Source: Myxococcus sp. CA023
GTDB lineage: Bacteria > Myxococcota > Myxococcia > Myxococcales > Myxococcaceae
Reading direction: 5' to 3'
DNA: 64,000 nucleotides
Assembly (NCBI RefSeq): GCF_010998615.1
Contig: NZ_JAAEAH010000036.1
Location: 22,231 to 86,230, forward strand
Positions 46,551 to 55,254 of this stretch are shown here, piece by piece. Both the position numbers and the translations under genes were made by a program. The notes under the pieces are model-generated. The model made no database searches and was not told where the DNA came from. It saw only the letters and a program-made list of their open reading frames with translations. Every line of letters starts with the position of its first letter. Positions within the stretch are counted from its first letter, which is position 1.

Positions 46551-47192
46551 ATGGAATTGAGATTGACCTCGCACCAGGTGCGAGAACCCGCGCCACCGCA
46601 GCCCCTGGGACCGGATGCCTTGCGCGAGCTGCGTCAGCGCTGCGCGCTCGCCACCCCCGAGGACACCGCGCGCGGAATGTTCTTCCGGGGGGTCCTGGAG
46701 ACGGTGCGGCGCGTGGGCGGCTCCGCCATGGAGCAGCTCTGCCGCCAGTCCCTGCCGGAGAAGCGCTACATCGACTTCTTCAGCTACCCCATCACCCAAT
46801 TCCTGCCGCTGGCCTTCCAGGCCGCCGACCTGCTCTCCGAACATTGCGGGGGCCTGGCCGCCGCTCATCGCGTCATGGGCCAGAAGGCCGCGCATGACTT
46901 CCTGGAGTCCGTCGCGGGCCGCACCATGCTGATGCTCGCCTATGACGAGCCCCGGCTGCTGCTCGGACAGCTCCCCACCGGGTTCCTCGCGGCGGTGAGC
47001 TACGGCGAGCGGAGCATGGTGTGGACGGGGCCTCACAGCGGCCGCTTCGTCATGAAGCGGGACTTCATGCCCACCGCGTACCACGAGGGTGTCCTGCACG
47101 CCGCCCTGGAAGCCGTGGGCGCGCGCGACATCGGAGTGCAAGGGCGCGAGCTGGGCCTGCTCGACACGGAGTACGCGCTGTCCTGGCGCTAA
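46551..47192 (+). CDS. DUF2378 (TIGR02265) family protein, typical of Myxococcus
   Basis: 213 residues. The pattern TPEDTARGMFFRGVLETVRR, then EKRYIDFFSYPITQFLPLAF, LAAAHRVMGQKAAHDFLESV and AGRTMLMLA, matches the paralogous DUF2378 family that is expanded in myxobacteria. No catalytic motif, signal peptide or membrane segment is visible. It is a soluble alpha/beta protein of unknown function, and members are scattered as single genes, as here. It converges on the lipoprotein at 47281, with two strong hairpins between them. Confidence 0.85.
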   Translation: MELRLTSHQVREPAPPQPLGPDALRELRQRCALATPEDTARGMFFRGVLETVRRVGGSAMEQLCRQSLPEKRYIDFFSYPITQFLPLAFQAADLLSEHCGGLAAAHRVMGQKAAHDFLESVAGRTMLMLAYDEPRLLLGQLPTGFLAAVSYGERSMVWTGPHSGRFVMKRDFMPTAYHEGVLHAALEAVGARDIGVQGRELGLLDTEYALSWR

Positions 47193-47203
47193 AACGCAAC
47201 AAC

Positions 47204-47270
47204 GCCGGGGCCCAGTGCTCCGGGCCCCCGGCGGAGGAAAGGCCCCGCCCCGCTGCAAGTGGGGCGGGGC
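47204..47270. terminator. Two tandem GC hairpins between convergent genes
   Basis: GCCGGGGCCC (47204-47213) pairs with GGGCCCCCGGC (47222-47232), one bulge. GCCCCGCCCC (47242-47251) pairs perfectly with GGGGCGGGGC (47261-47270) around a 9-nt loop. They fill the 88-bp gap between the DUF2378 gene and the lipoprotein and can terminate from both sides. Confidence 0.75.
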
Positions 47271-47280
47271 GGCGCTTCGA

Positions 47281-48435
47281 CTACAGCAGCGAGCAGAGCA
47301 GCCCGGGGGAGCGCGAACCGGAGGGGCAGTTATCGCCCTGGCAGTACACGACGCCCGAATCGATGGCGGGGTTGGCCAGCAGCGCGGGCACCTTCACGTT
47401 GCAGGTGCCGATGGCGCTATTGCCGGACGCGTCCTGCACGGAGTACGTGAAGTTGTAGACCCGGCCGTTGCCCAGCAGGGCCGCCTCGGCGCGAACCATC
47501 GCGGACTTGCGGTCCGGGCTCAGCTTGATGTCATCACACGCCAGCAGCCGGAGCAGGGACAGGGCGTCGTTTGACTCGTCGGAGGTGACGCGAATGATGC
47601 TGGCCGACGCGCCCAGGTCGAGCTCGCCGCCGCAGTTGTCGACGGCCGGCATCGCGCAGTCAGACAGAGGCACCAGCACGTAGTCGGAGCCCAGGACCGG
47701 CTGGAGCACCAGGCCGCGGTTGGCGCCCGGCGTGGGGGCGCTGACGTCGACGACGGTCACGTTCGCCGAGCACGTGCTGGTGGCCACGCCGTCGGAGACC
47801 ACGAGCTGCGCGCTCGTAGTGCCCAGCCCATAGGGGCCCGCGGGCGACTGCTCCACGGAGAACGGCCCCGGGAAGCCGTCTGGATCGAACGAGCCGTTGT
47901 CGATGCTGGCGCTACCCTGACAGGCCGCGTCCGCAGGGACGGTGATGTTCTGGCAGCTGGCCACCGGCTGCTGGTTGGTGGCACAGGGAATCTCGAAACC
48001 GATGGAGGCGAAGTTGTTGTCCTCGTCGTCCTCCGGATAGGTGCCGTCCTCGTCCGCGACGACCACCACCTTCGTGGTGCCCTCCGGCACCGTGTACGAC
48101 AGCGAGAAGGGGAAGGTCTCACCACCCACCAGCCAGGGGACGCTGATGGTGCCCAGCCGCACGCCGCCAGCGCCCGGCGTCCCCGCGTACACCGCCGCGG
48201 TGGAGTTCCCGATGCCCGTGGGCCGCTCGTTCTTGATGGCCGCGGAGAGCGTCAGCGCCGTTGCCGCGCACGAGGCGGACAGGTCCACCACGCTCAGGTC
48301 CAGACCCGTCCCCTTCGCCTCCTGACGTTGGACCTCCATGTCGATGTTTGCCGGGCTCTGCTCGGGAAGCGTGCCCTCACAGCCAGTCAGAAGAAACAAC
48401 GCCGTCAACGTCGAGACGCCATGATTCCGTGTCAT
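47281..48435 (-). CDS. Lipoprotein with HYR-like beta domains
   Basis: 384 residues from the ATG at 48435, with AGGA 9 bp upstream. Signal STLTALFLLTGC (lipidated Cys about 18). The mature part starts with a CARDB-like adhesive domain (LSVVDLSASCAATALTLSAA, TVPEGTTKVVVVADEDGTYP). ASCQNITVPADAACQGSASI and ATSTCSANVTVVDVSAPTPG are typical of HYR repeats. A Cys-rich C-terminus (CQGDNCPSGSRSPGLLCSLL) ends it. Probably a surface-exposed binding protein. A divergent receiver gene lies 443 bp away; the gap holds the structured element at 48630. Confidence 0.8.
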   Translation of the reverse strand: MTRNHGVSTLTALFLLTGCEGTLPEQSPANIDMEVQRQEAKGTGLDLSVVDLSASCAATALTLSAAIKNERPTGIGNSTAAVYAGTPGAGGVRLGTISVPWLVGGETFPFSLSYTVPEGTTKVVVVADEDGTYPEDDEDNNFASIGFEIPCATNQQPVASCQNITVPADAACQGSASIDNGSFDPDGFPGPFSVEQSPAGPYGLGTTSAQLVVSDGVATSTCSANVTVVDVSAPTPGANRGLVLQPVLGSDYVLVPLSDCAMPAVDNCGGELDLGASASIIRVTSDESNDALSLLRLLACDDIKLSPDRKSAMVRAEAALLGNGRVYNFTYSVQDASGNSAIGTCNVKVPALLANPAIDSGVVYCQGDNCPSGSRSPGLLCSLL

Positions 48436-48629
48436 GTCTGGTTCCTGGCATGCCGGGAGCACGCCTGTTCTGCAGGGGGAAATGCCTCTCAACGAGGCAA
48501 CTCTTCTATGTCGATTCGTTTCCCCGGATACCACGGACTCCCAGTGCATGTGGAGACAATTATTTTCACCAGCCTGTATGAAGTCCGCGCTCCCACCGGG
48601 GTGATTGACGACACCTCACCTTGACTCTT

Positions 48630-48681
48630 GATAATCCAGACATGGAGCGATGCATGTCTGACACCCCTGGGTGTCATTATC
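48630..48681. other. Compact three-way-junction-like inverted-repeat element
   Basis: Three nested perfect inverted repeats in 52 bp: outer GATAAT (48630-48635)/ATTATC (48676-48681); inner CAGACATG (48637-48644)/CATGTCTG (48653-48660); inner ACACCC (48661-48666)/GGGTGT (48669-48674). If transcribed it could fold into a small three-way junction. It lies in AT-richer intergenic DNA (48436-48878) with no gene. Its role is unknown: structured RNA, a regulator site or a small repeat unit. Confidence 0.55.
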
Positions 48682-48878
48682 GACGATGAAAACACACATC
48701 CCAAGACAGGCGCCGTGTATCCACGGCCCCATGAGTCAACCCAGACACATCCAGGAATAAGCTGACATCACAGTCAATCCCCGCATCGTGTCGCGGTGGA
48801 CACCCGGGACGTCCACGGGCGGACGCATCACCCTGGGGCCCTGGCGGACATTGGACTTCAGTACAAGGCTACGGCCTC

Positions 48879-49247
48879 ATGTCCACGCCCAACCTCGTCC
48901 TCCTCGTGGAAGACCACGCCGACAGCCGGGAGCTGTTGGAGGAGTTCCTCACCCTGGAGGGCTTCACCGTGGAGACGGCGGGCAACGGACTGTCCGCCTG
49001 GGAGCGCCTGAGCCGCCCGCCCCTGCCGGCTGCCGTCCTCCTGGACCTGATGATGCCGGTGATGAGCGGCTGGGAGCTGATGCGCCACGTGCGCGAGGAC
49101 GCGCGGCTGAGCACCCTGCCGGTGGTGGTGGTCTCCGGGGCGGGAAGCTCCCAACCCCTGCCGGAGGGAATCCGGGCCACGGTGCCCAAGCCCGTGGATT
49201 TATTCGAGCTGCGCGCCACCCTGGAGCGGGTGGTGAGCCCCGGCTGA
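48879..49247 (+). CDS. Single-domain response regulator
   Basis: A 122-residue receiver with LVEDH (acidic pair Glu-Asp), acceptor Asp in LLDLMMPVMSG, switch Ser in VVVSGAG and Lys in VPKPVDL. No output domain. It converges on the large kinase at 49253 with a 5-bp gap and could be its partner, although convergent pairs are not co-transcribed. Its own promoter would lie in the AT-rich gap with the structured element. Confidence 0.87.
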   Translation: MSTPNLVLLVEDHADSRELLEEFLTLEGFTVETAGNGLSAWERLSRPPLPAAVLLDLMMPVMSGWELMRHVREDARLSTLPVVVVSGAGSSQPLPEGIRATVPKPVDLFELRATLERVVSPG

Positions 49248-49252
49248 GCGCG

Positions 49253-51817
49253 TCAGTCCCTCGGCAGGCGGGGCAGCGTCACCCGGACGGTGGTGCCCGC
49301 CTGGGCGGTGGAGGTCACCTCGATACGTCCGCCGTGGCCCTTCACCACCTGCTCGACGATGTAGAGCCCCAGCCCCAGCCCACTGCTGCTCGCTCCGCCG
49401 ACACCCGCCATGGCGCCGCGCCGGAAAGGGTCGAAGAGCCGGGGGAGCATCTCCGGGGAGATGGGCTCGCCGGGGTTCTGGACTTCCAGCACCACGAAGT
49501 CGCCATCGTCATACAACTTGAAGGACACGGGCGCGTCCGCGGGGCTGTATTGGAGCGCGTTGCCCCCCAGGTTGCTGACCACCTGGAGCAGCCGGTCCCC
49601 GTCCCACTCCCCTTCGTAGCGTCCCGGCTCCACCCGGAACGCCAGCTGGCGCTCGGGCCAGGCCGCCTCCAATTCATCCACCCCCAGCCGGACCACGGCC
49701 CGCAAATCACCGGCCGTGCGTTGGATGGGAATGCCGCCGCCCAGCCGCCCGCGCGTGAAGTCGAGCAGCTCTGAAATCATGCGTTTCATCCGGTCGCCGG
49801 AGCGGGCGATGCGCGTCACCGACCGGCGCTCGCGCTCCGGAAGCGCCTCGCTGTGCAACAACTGCGTCGCGGACAGCTGGATGGCATTGAGCGGATTGCG
49901 CAGGTCATGACTGACAATGGCGATGAGCCGCTCGCCGAAGCGGGCCGCCTGCAACGAGGCCTCCTGGGCGCGCCGCCGTTCGGAGACATCCACCATGGTG
50001 GCCACCGCCGCGACGATGGTTCCCTCCCGGTCCAGGATGGGCGCGCTGGAGAGCAGCACGGCGATGTTCTGACCATCCTCGCGGGGGATGAGCATCTCCT
50101 CGCCCTGCACCACCTCGCCGTGGCGCAGGCTGCGCGTCAGCGGCAGTTCCTCCATGGCGTAGGGCCGCCCATCCGGGTGCAGCGAGACGCCATTGTCCGC
50201 CATGTAGTCCTGCATCGACGTGGAGGGATGGAAGGGCCTGCCGGTGATGACCTCCACCTGCCGGCTGGCCATCACCAACCGGCCGGACGGTGCGTCCGCG
50301 ATGAACACGCCCGCGGGCATCTGGTCCAGCACCGACGCCAGCCGCGCGCGCTCGGCCTCGATGGCGCCCAGCAGCCGCTGCCGGTCCATCTCCATGGCGC
50401 GGCGCTGGGTGATGTCCACCACGGTGGCCACCCGCTGCTCCACGCGGCCGGCCTCATCCTTGAAAGCCGTGACGTGCGTGAAGGCGGGGAAGCGGGTGCC
50501 ATCCTTTCGCATGTGCAGTGATTCATATTCGTGCGACGGCTTGGAGTTCGCCGCCGCGACGTGCCGAGGCAACACGCCGCGCGCTTCCGGCGCATAGGTG
50601 TCCTCCAGCCGCCGTCCCGTCAACTCCTCCGGCGAGTAGCCATGCATGCGAGCGAAGGCGGGGTTCACCTCGCGCAGCCGCTCCTCGGTCGCGTCCACCA
50701 CCGCCACGCCCACGCCCAGCCGCTTGAAGACCTGCGCCCACCGCCGCAGGCCCGCTTCACTCTCCCGGAGGCGCTCCAGGGACGCCTCCGCCACGGCGCG
50801 CGCCTCGCGCTCGCGGGCATGCGCCTGGGCCTGCAACAGCAGCGCGGTGGTACGCGCCGCCATGGCCCGGAAGAGGAACTGGTCCTCTTCCGACAGTTCA
50901 TGGGTGGCGCGGCTGCCCATCAGCACCACGCCCATCAACTGCTCTCCCAAGAGCAACGGCACACCGAACAACGCGGACAGGTCCGCATCGCGCAAGGACG
51001 GCTCGCTCACCCGGCTGTCCGTGCGCGCCGCGCGCACCAGCAGCGGCTGCCGCGTGGCCGCGATGGTGCCTGTGAAGCCCTCCCCCATGCGCACCACGTC
51101 CCCCACGGCCATCCCCGTGCCCACCACGCTCTCCACCCGCAGGACGTCCTCTTCCAGCAGCAGGACGGCCGCCACGTCCACCACGGCCACGGTCTCTCGC
51201 AGGACCTGGAGGAGGCTCGGCAACAGCTCCGCGGCGTCGGCGCTGCCCAGGGCCGCGGTGCTGATGCGGTCCAGCGCCTGCAACGTGCGCTCGCGCGCCA
51301 GCGAGTAGCGGCTGACGGAGGCCGCCATCGCCTCATCCATGGCCTCGTGGAAGACGAGCTCCGCCTCCGGGCGGTGGGTGGCGTTCTCCCGGGACATCCA
51401 CAAGCGCAGCACGCACGCGCGCAGCAGCCGGTACTCCGTCACCACCTGCCGCAGGTCGAAGCCTTCCCCCAGCCGCTCGATGGCATGCCGGTCCGGAATA
51501 TCCCCCAGGCCATCCCCCACGCCGCCGGGCGAGCCGCGGCGCATCAGCGAGGCGACGACCTCCAGCAGCCGGGGCAACCCGTCTCGCAGCGCGAGCCTTG
51601 GCAGCGCCTGTGCCGCGGGGATGCGGCGCACCTCCACCTCCCACGCGGACATGATGGATTCCCGCTGCTGTAGAAGAAACTCGGCCAGGAGGATGGGCAC
51701 AATCTCGTGGATGTAGGCGTCAGCGCGGCCGACGACAACAGCAATGCGCTCCGAGTGCCCGACAGCGGAAATGTCCGAAAGCGTGCAGCCACCTCGCACG
51801 TCCGGAGTGCGTGTCAC
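49253..51817 (-). CDS. Sensor histidine kinase: RsbRD-like N-terminus, GAF, two PAS, HisKA, HATPase
   Basis: About 854 residues from the GTG at 51817, fixed by AAGGAG 5 bp upstream. The N-terminal helical domain (about 30-165; LLAEFLLQQRESIMSAWEVE, RHAIERLGEGFDLRQVVTEY) resembles RsbRD/RsbR sensor regions. A GAF domain (about 185-325) and two PAS domains (about 355-480 and 495-615; VNPAFARMHGYSPEELTGRR) follow, then HisKA with VSHDLRNPLNAIQLSATQLL and HATPase with VSNLGGNALQYS, NPGEPISPE and GLGLGLYIVEQVVKGHGG. It is soluble. Its divergent neighbour, 62 bp away, is another kinase, so the two probably share control. Confidence 0.9.
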   Translation of the reverse strand: MTRTPDVRGGCTLSDISAVGHSERIAVVVGRADAYIHEIVPILLAEFLLQQRESIMSAWEVEVRRIPAAQALPRLALRDGLPRLLEVVASLMRRGSPGGVGDGLGDIPDRHAIERLGEGFDLRQVVTEYRLLRACVLRLWMSRENATHRPEAELVFHEAMDEAMAASVSRYSLARERTLQALDRISTAALGSADAAELLPSLLQVLRETVAVVDVAAVLLLEEDVLRVESVVGTGMAVGDVVRMGEGFTGTIAATRQPLLVRAARTDSRVSEPSLRDADLSALFGVPLLLGEQLMGVVLMGSRATHELSEEDQFLFRAMAARTTALLLQAQAHAREREARAVAEASLERLRESEAGLRRWAQVFKRLGVGVAVVDATEERLREVNPAFARMHGYSPEELTGRRLEDTYAPEARGVLPRHVAAANSKPSHEYESLHMRKDGTRFPAFTHVTAFKDEAGRVEQRVATVVDITQRRAMEMDRQRLLGAIEAERARLASVLDQMPAGVFIADAPSGRLVMASRQVEVITGRPFHPSTSMQDYMADNGVSLHPDGRPYAMEELPLTRSLRHGEVVQGEEMLIPREDGQNIAVLLSSAPILDREGTIVAAVATMVDVSERRRAQEASLQAARFGERLIAIVSHDLRNPLNAIQLSATQLLHSEALPERERRSVTRIARSGDRMKRMISELLDFTRGRLGGGIPIQRTAGDLRAVVRLGVDELEAAWPERQLAFRVEPGRYEGEWDGDRLLQVVSNLGGNALQYSPADAPVSFKLYDDGDFVVLEVQNPGEPISPEMLPRLFDPFRRGAMAGVGGASSSGLGLGLYIVEQVVKGHGGRIEVTSTAQAGTTVRVTLPRLPRD

Positions 51818-51879
51818 GGACACTCCTTGAAAAGAGCGCTGGAGGCAGCCAGGGGCGGCGCTGTTAGGGTCGCTTCGAC

Positions 51880-54180
51880 ATGAGCGGGCGCGCACGGTTT
51901 GCCTGGGCGCTGGTGGTGGGGCTGTTGGGCCATGCGCTCAACCGATTTCCCGTGGAGGTCATCCCAGGCATCGACATCCTGCTGGGCTTCTTCCTCATCA
52001 TCCCTGCGGCCCCGCTGCTGGGGCCCTGGTGCGCGGGGCTCGCGGCCGGCATCGCCACGTCCACCACCGTCCAACTGTGGGGCCACCCCTGGAGCATGCT
52101 GGGTTCGATGATGGAAGGGGTCGTCCTGGGCGCGCTGGCCCGGCGCTACTGGCCCCTTCAGGCGGACGGGCTCTTCTGGCTGGGAGGCATCCCCTACCTC
52201 ATCATCGTCAGCCATCGCCTGGGCGTGGACGTCACGGCGGCGAGCACGCTCGCCATTGCCGTCAAGCAGGCGCTCAACAGCCTGGTGCCGGCGCTGCTGA
52301 CGCAGGTGGTGCTGATGACGCCCATGGCGCGCGCGCGGCTGTGGCCCCTGCTGACGCCCGCGCTGCGCACCTTCACCTTGTCGTCGGCGGTGGGCTCGGC
52401 GCTGCTGCTGGCGCTGGTGCTGCCGTTGCTGATGGTGGGAACGCTGGAGGGCCGGGCCCGCTATGCCGCCGAGCGGAGGCGGATGGATGACCAGGGCCTC
52501 TCCACCGCCCACCTGCTGGCGGAGACGGTGGACGCGGAGTTGTCCACCGCCCAATCCCAGACCGCCTTGCTGGCGAGCATCGTCATGAATTGGTGGGAGC
52601 GCGAAGGGGAGCGTCCACCCCAGCCGCAGTTGGAGGAGCTGCTGCGGGACTGGATGTATCACTCCGCGTTCGCGCTCAACTGCAGCATCGGGGACAGCGA
52701 CGGCAGCCTGGTGGCCATCTGGCCGCCGCTGGGCGTGGCGGCCCAACCGGTGGCGGGCTCCAACTTCGCCGACCGCTCCTACTTCCGGGACGTCCGCAGC
52801 AAGCGCGCCCCCGTGGTGAGTGGCGTGTTCGCGGGCCGGACCACGGTGTCGGGTCCCGTCATGGTCGCCGTCGCGCCGTTGCTGAGGCAGCAGCGCTTCG
52901 AAGGCTTCACGTTGGTGGCCATCAACCTGCCTCGGATGCGAGCAGTGGCGCAGGAGCGTCTGGCTCCGGGTCAGCGCGCGCTGCTGGTGGACCCGGACGG
53001 CAACGTGGCCTTCGACACTGACGCCACGCCCGGGCCGGAGCCACAGTCCCTGAAGGGCACCGCGTTGGGAGAGCTGCTGTCGACGCTGCCCGCCACGGGC
53101 ACCCGCACCTACGACATGGAGCCCCAGGCCCCCCCGTTGCGGCGGGCCCTGGGGGCGCGGCACCTGGCCACCGCGACGCTGCTCCAACCGGGTTGGCGTG
53201 TCCTGGTGGAGCATCCGATGCGCGACATGGACTTCAGCGTCATCGGCACCTACAGCGCGCTGCTGGCCACGCTGGCACTGGCGCTGGTGCTGGCCATCCC
53301 CGTCACCCGCCTGCTGACGCGCATGATTTCCAGACCGGTGGAAGCCGTGTCCCAGGCCGCCGGCCGCATGGCCGCGGGCGAACGCGACGTGCGCGCCTTC
53401 GGAACGCGCCACCGCGAAGGCGCCATCGAGGTGGAGAAGCTGGGCCTGGCCTTCGACGAGATGGCGGCCCGGCTCCAGCGGCACCTGGAGGAAGTGGAGC
53501 GCGTCAGCCAGGCCAAGGCGGCCTTCTTCTCCATCGCCAGCCATGAGCTGAAGACGCCCCTGGCCACCCTCAAGCTGCGCTTGCAGCGGCTGCGTCCGGA
53601 CACCGTGCGCCAGCAGGACCTGGTCCTCATGGACCGGCAGGTGGACCGGCTGGCGCGGCTGGCCAACCAACTGCTGGATGTGTCCGAGCTGGCCAGCGGT
53701 CGGCTGTCACTGGCGCAGGTGCCCCTGGAGCTGTCCGCGCTGGTGCGACGGGTGTCGGAGCGGCGCGCGGCGTCCGCGCCCCAGCACCAACTGAAGCTGA
53801 GCCTGGAGCACGTGGATGGTTGGTGGGATGAGCCCCGGCTGGAGCAGGTCGTCTACAACCTGGTGGACAACGCCATCCGCTACAGCCCGGAGGGCGGACC
53901 GGTGGAGGTGGTGCTCCGGCGAGAGGACGGTGACGCGCTGCTGGAGGTGAAGGACCGGGGCGTGGGCCTGGGGCCGCGCGGGGGCGAGGAGCTCTTCAGC
54001 CGGGCGCTTCGCGGCAGCACGCTGTCCACCATCAGCCGCGTGGAGGGCCTGGGCGTGGGATTGTATTTGAGCCGTGAAATCATCACCCGCCATGGCGGCA
54101 GCATCCGCCTGGCCGCCCGCGAGGGCGGCGGCACCTGCGCCATGGTCCGCCTGCCCCGGAACGACCCGCGCGAGGCGTGA
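51880..54180 (+). CDS. Membrane sensor histidine kinase with MASE-like and periplasmic sensor regions
   Basis: 766 residues. Residues about 5-180 hold several hydrophobic helices, a membrane-embedded sensor. After the helix SSAVGSALLLALVLPLLMVG a periplasmic Cache-like domain follows (about 200-445; FADRSYFRDVRSKRAPVVSG), then a membrane helix (YSALLATLALALVLAIPVTR), HAMP (about 478-530), HisKA with IASHELKTPLATLKLRLQRL (phospho-His about 556) and HATPase with VYNLVDNAIRYS, KDRGVGLGPRG and GLGVGLYLSREIITRHGG. Double membrane-plus-Cache input is unusual but known. It diverges from the 49253 kinase, with 62 bp between starts. Confidence 0.88.
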   Translation: MSGRARFAWALVVGLLGHALNRFPVEVIPGIDILLGFFLIIPAAPLLGPWCAGLAAGIATSTTVQLWGHPWSMLGSMMEGVVLGALARRYWPLQADGLFWLGGIPYLIIVSHRLGVDVTAASTLAIAVKQALNSLVPALLTQVVLMTPMARARLWPLLTPALRTFTLSSAVGSALLLALVLPLLMVGTLEGRARYAAERRRMDDQGLSTAHLLAETVDAELSTAQSQTALLASIVMNWWEREGERPPQPQLEELLRDWMYHSAFALNCSIGDSDGSLVAIWPPLGVAAQPVAGSNFADRSYFRDVRSKRAPVVSGVFAGRTTVSGPVMVAVAPLLRQQRFEGFTLVAINLPRMRAVAQERLAPGQRALLVDPDGNVAFDTDATPGPEPQSLKGTALGELLSTLPATGTRTYDMEPQAPPLRRALGARHLATATLLQPGWRVLVEHPMRDMDFSVIGTYSALLATLALALVLAIPVTRLLTRMISRPVEAVSQAAGRMAAGERDVRAFGTRHREGAIEVEKLGLAFDEMAARLQRHLEEVERVSQAKAAFFSIASHELKTPLATLKLRLQRLRPDTVRQQDLVLMDRQVDRLARLANQLLDVSELASGRLSLAQVPLELSALVRRVSERRAASAPQHQLKLSLEHVDGWWDEPRLEQVVYNLVDNAIRYSPEGGPVEVVLRREDGDALLEVKDRGVGLGPRGGEELFSRALRGSTLSTISRVEGLGVGLYLSREIITRHGGSIRLAAREGGGTCAMVRLPRNDPREA

Positions 54181-54192
54181 CGTGCACACCAT

Positions 54193-54471
54193 TCATGGGT
54201 CGACGGGTGGCACGTCGGGCCAGGACTGCGGCAAGGAGGGCGCGGCCACGTGTGTCAGCCGTAACAAGCCGCGCCCCAGGTCGAGCTGGTAGCGGACGCG
54301 AAAACCCGAGTCGAGCACCACCAACCCACCCTGGTCCGACATCAAAGGCCCGTCGAGCGGAAGGCCCGCGGCGAGCGCCCCCAGCTCACACTGGAGTTTC
54401 TCTCGCACCGGAGTCGGACATCCTGCCAGGGTCCGGAGTGCCCGGGGAGCGAGCTGAAGTCGAAGGGCCAT
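54193..54471 (-). CDS. Small RelE/ParE-like protein (solitary)
   Basis: 92 residues: LRLQLAPRALRTLAGCPTPV at the start and FRVRYQLDLGRGLLRLTHVA near the end follow the RelE/ParE toxin pattern of an alpha-helical hairpin and then an (R/Y)RxxY-like beta sheet. No antitoxin gene is next to it on either side: the membrane kinase ends 13 bp beyond its stop and the gap of about 150 bp behind it is empty. It may be a solitary toxin relic, a housekeeping RelE-fold protein, or unrelated. Low to moderate confidence. Confidence 0.45.
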   Translation of the reverse strand: MALRLQLAPRALRTLAGCPTPVREKLQCELGALAAGLPLDGPLMSDQGGLVVLDSGFRVRYQLDLGRGLLRLTHVAAPSLPQSWPDVPPVDP

Positions 54472-54624
54472 GGTCGTTTCAGACTGACGAGCCGTGACGA
54501 TGACGACAAGCTGTACCGGAAGTGCCTATTTGACGTCGGCTTCCAGCCCCATGAGGGGACCACCCCTCACTTCGCTGTGGAGTGCCAGACACCCAAGACA
54601 GTGAAGGCGCCGCCTGGGCCGAGA

Positions 54625-55074
54625 TTACCGCTGCCGCGCGAGGATACGCCGCCCTTCGACATCGATGGCGTAGGTCGCTTCCATGTCCATGATGATGTTC
54701 TGCTTTTCACAGACATCCGGGCGCAATGTCACACGGACGAATGTCACGCCGTCGGGGCCCGGGGAGGCAATCACTTCGTACGATTCACGCCGGTAGAGAC
54801 AGCGCTCCACGTCGGTCGCGCCGTCGTGGGGCTTCACGTCCAGGGGCAGAAAGTCGTCGAGCGCAAGCTGCATGGCCGTCACCAGCGCTCCTGTGAGCGT
54901 CGTCCGCGTCTCCGCCGGAAGGTCGAGCGGGAACTCCACCCGCGCCGCTTCCTCAGGAGACGCGTGCGGTGGGCGATACGGACGCTGGAAGAGCGTACAT
55001 GCGGGCAACAGCAGGCACAGGGCAAGGAGGCGTCCGCGCTTCAAGATGTCTCCAGGTCGACGAGGCTGGTCCAT
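54625..55074 (-). CDS. Small lipoprotein, paralogue of the one at 19252-19671
   Basis: 149 residues from the ATG at 55074, with lipobox LLLPAC (Cys about 26). PHASPEEAARVEFPLDLPAE, MQLALDDFLPLDVK, CLYRRESYEVIASPG and YAIDVEGRRILARQR align segment by segment with the lipoprotein at 19252. Unlike that copy, it is not next to a JAMM lipoprotein. About 180 bp separate it from the end of the bpX6-like gene on the same strand. Function unknown; two lineage-specific paralogues about 35 kb apart suggest an expanded envelope family. Confidence 0.8.
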   Translation of the reverse strand: MDQPRRPGDILKRGRLLALCLLLPACTLFQRPYRPPHASPEEAARVEFPLDLPAETRTTLTGALVTAMQLALDDFLPLDVKPHDGATDVERCLYRRESYEVIASPGPDGVTFVRVTLRPDVCEKQNIIMDMEATYAIDVEGRRILARQR

Positions 55075-55254
55075 GGCTACCCATCCATCCAGGTCACGAT
55101 GCCCGCGGCCTTGTGCTCGGGGCGGAGCTGGCGGGCACGGAGCTCCCCCTGGCCTCCACCTGGTTGATGGCGCTCCCCGGGACGCCCCCCTCGCTCCTGG
55201 TGACGGTGGACGGCGTGCAGGTGGAGCTGGAAGTGGATGACGCACGGCGACGGC

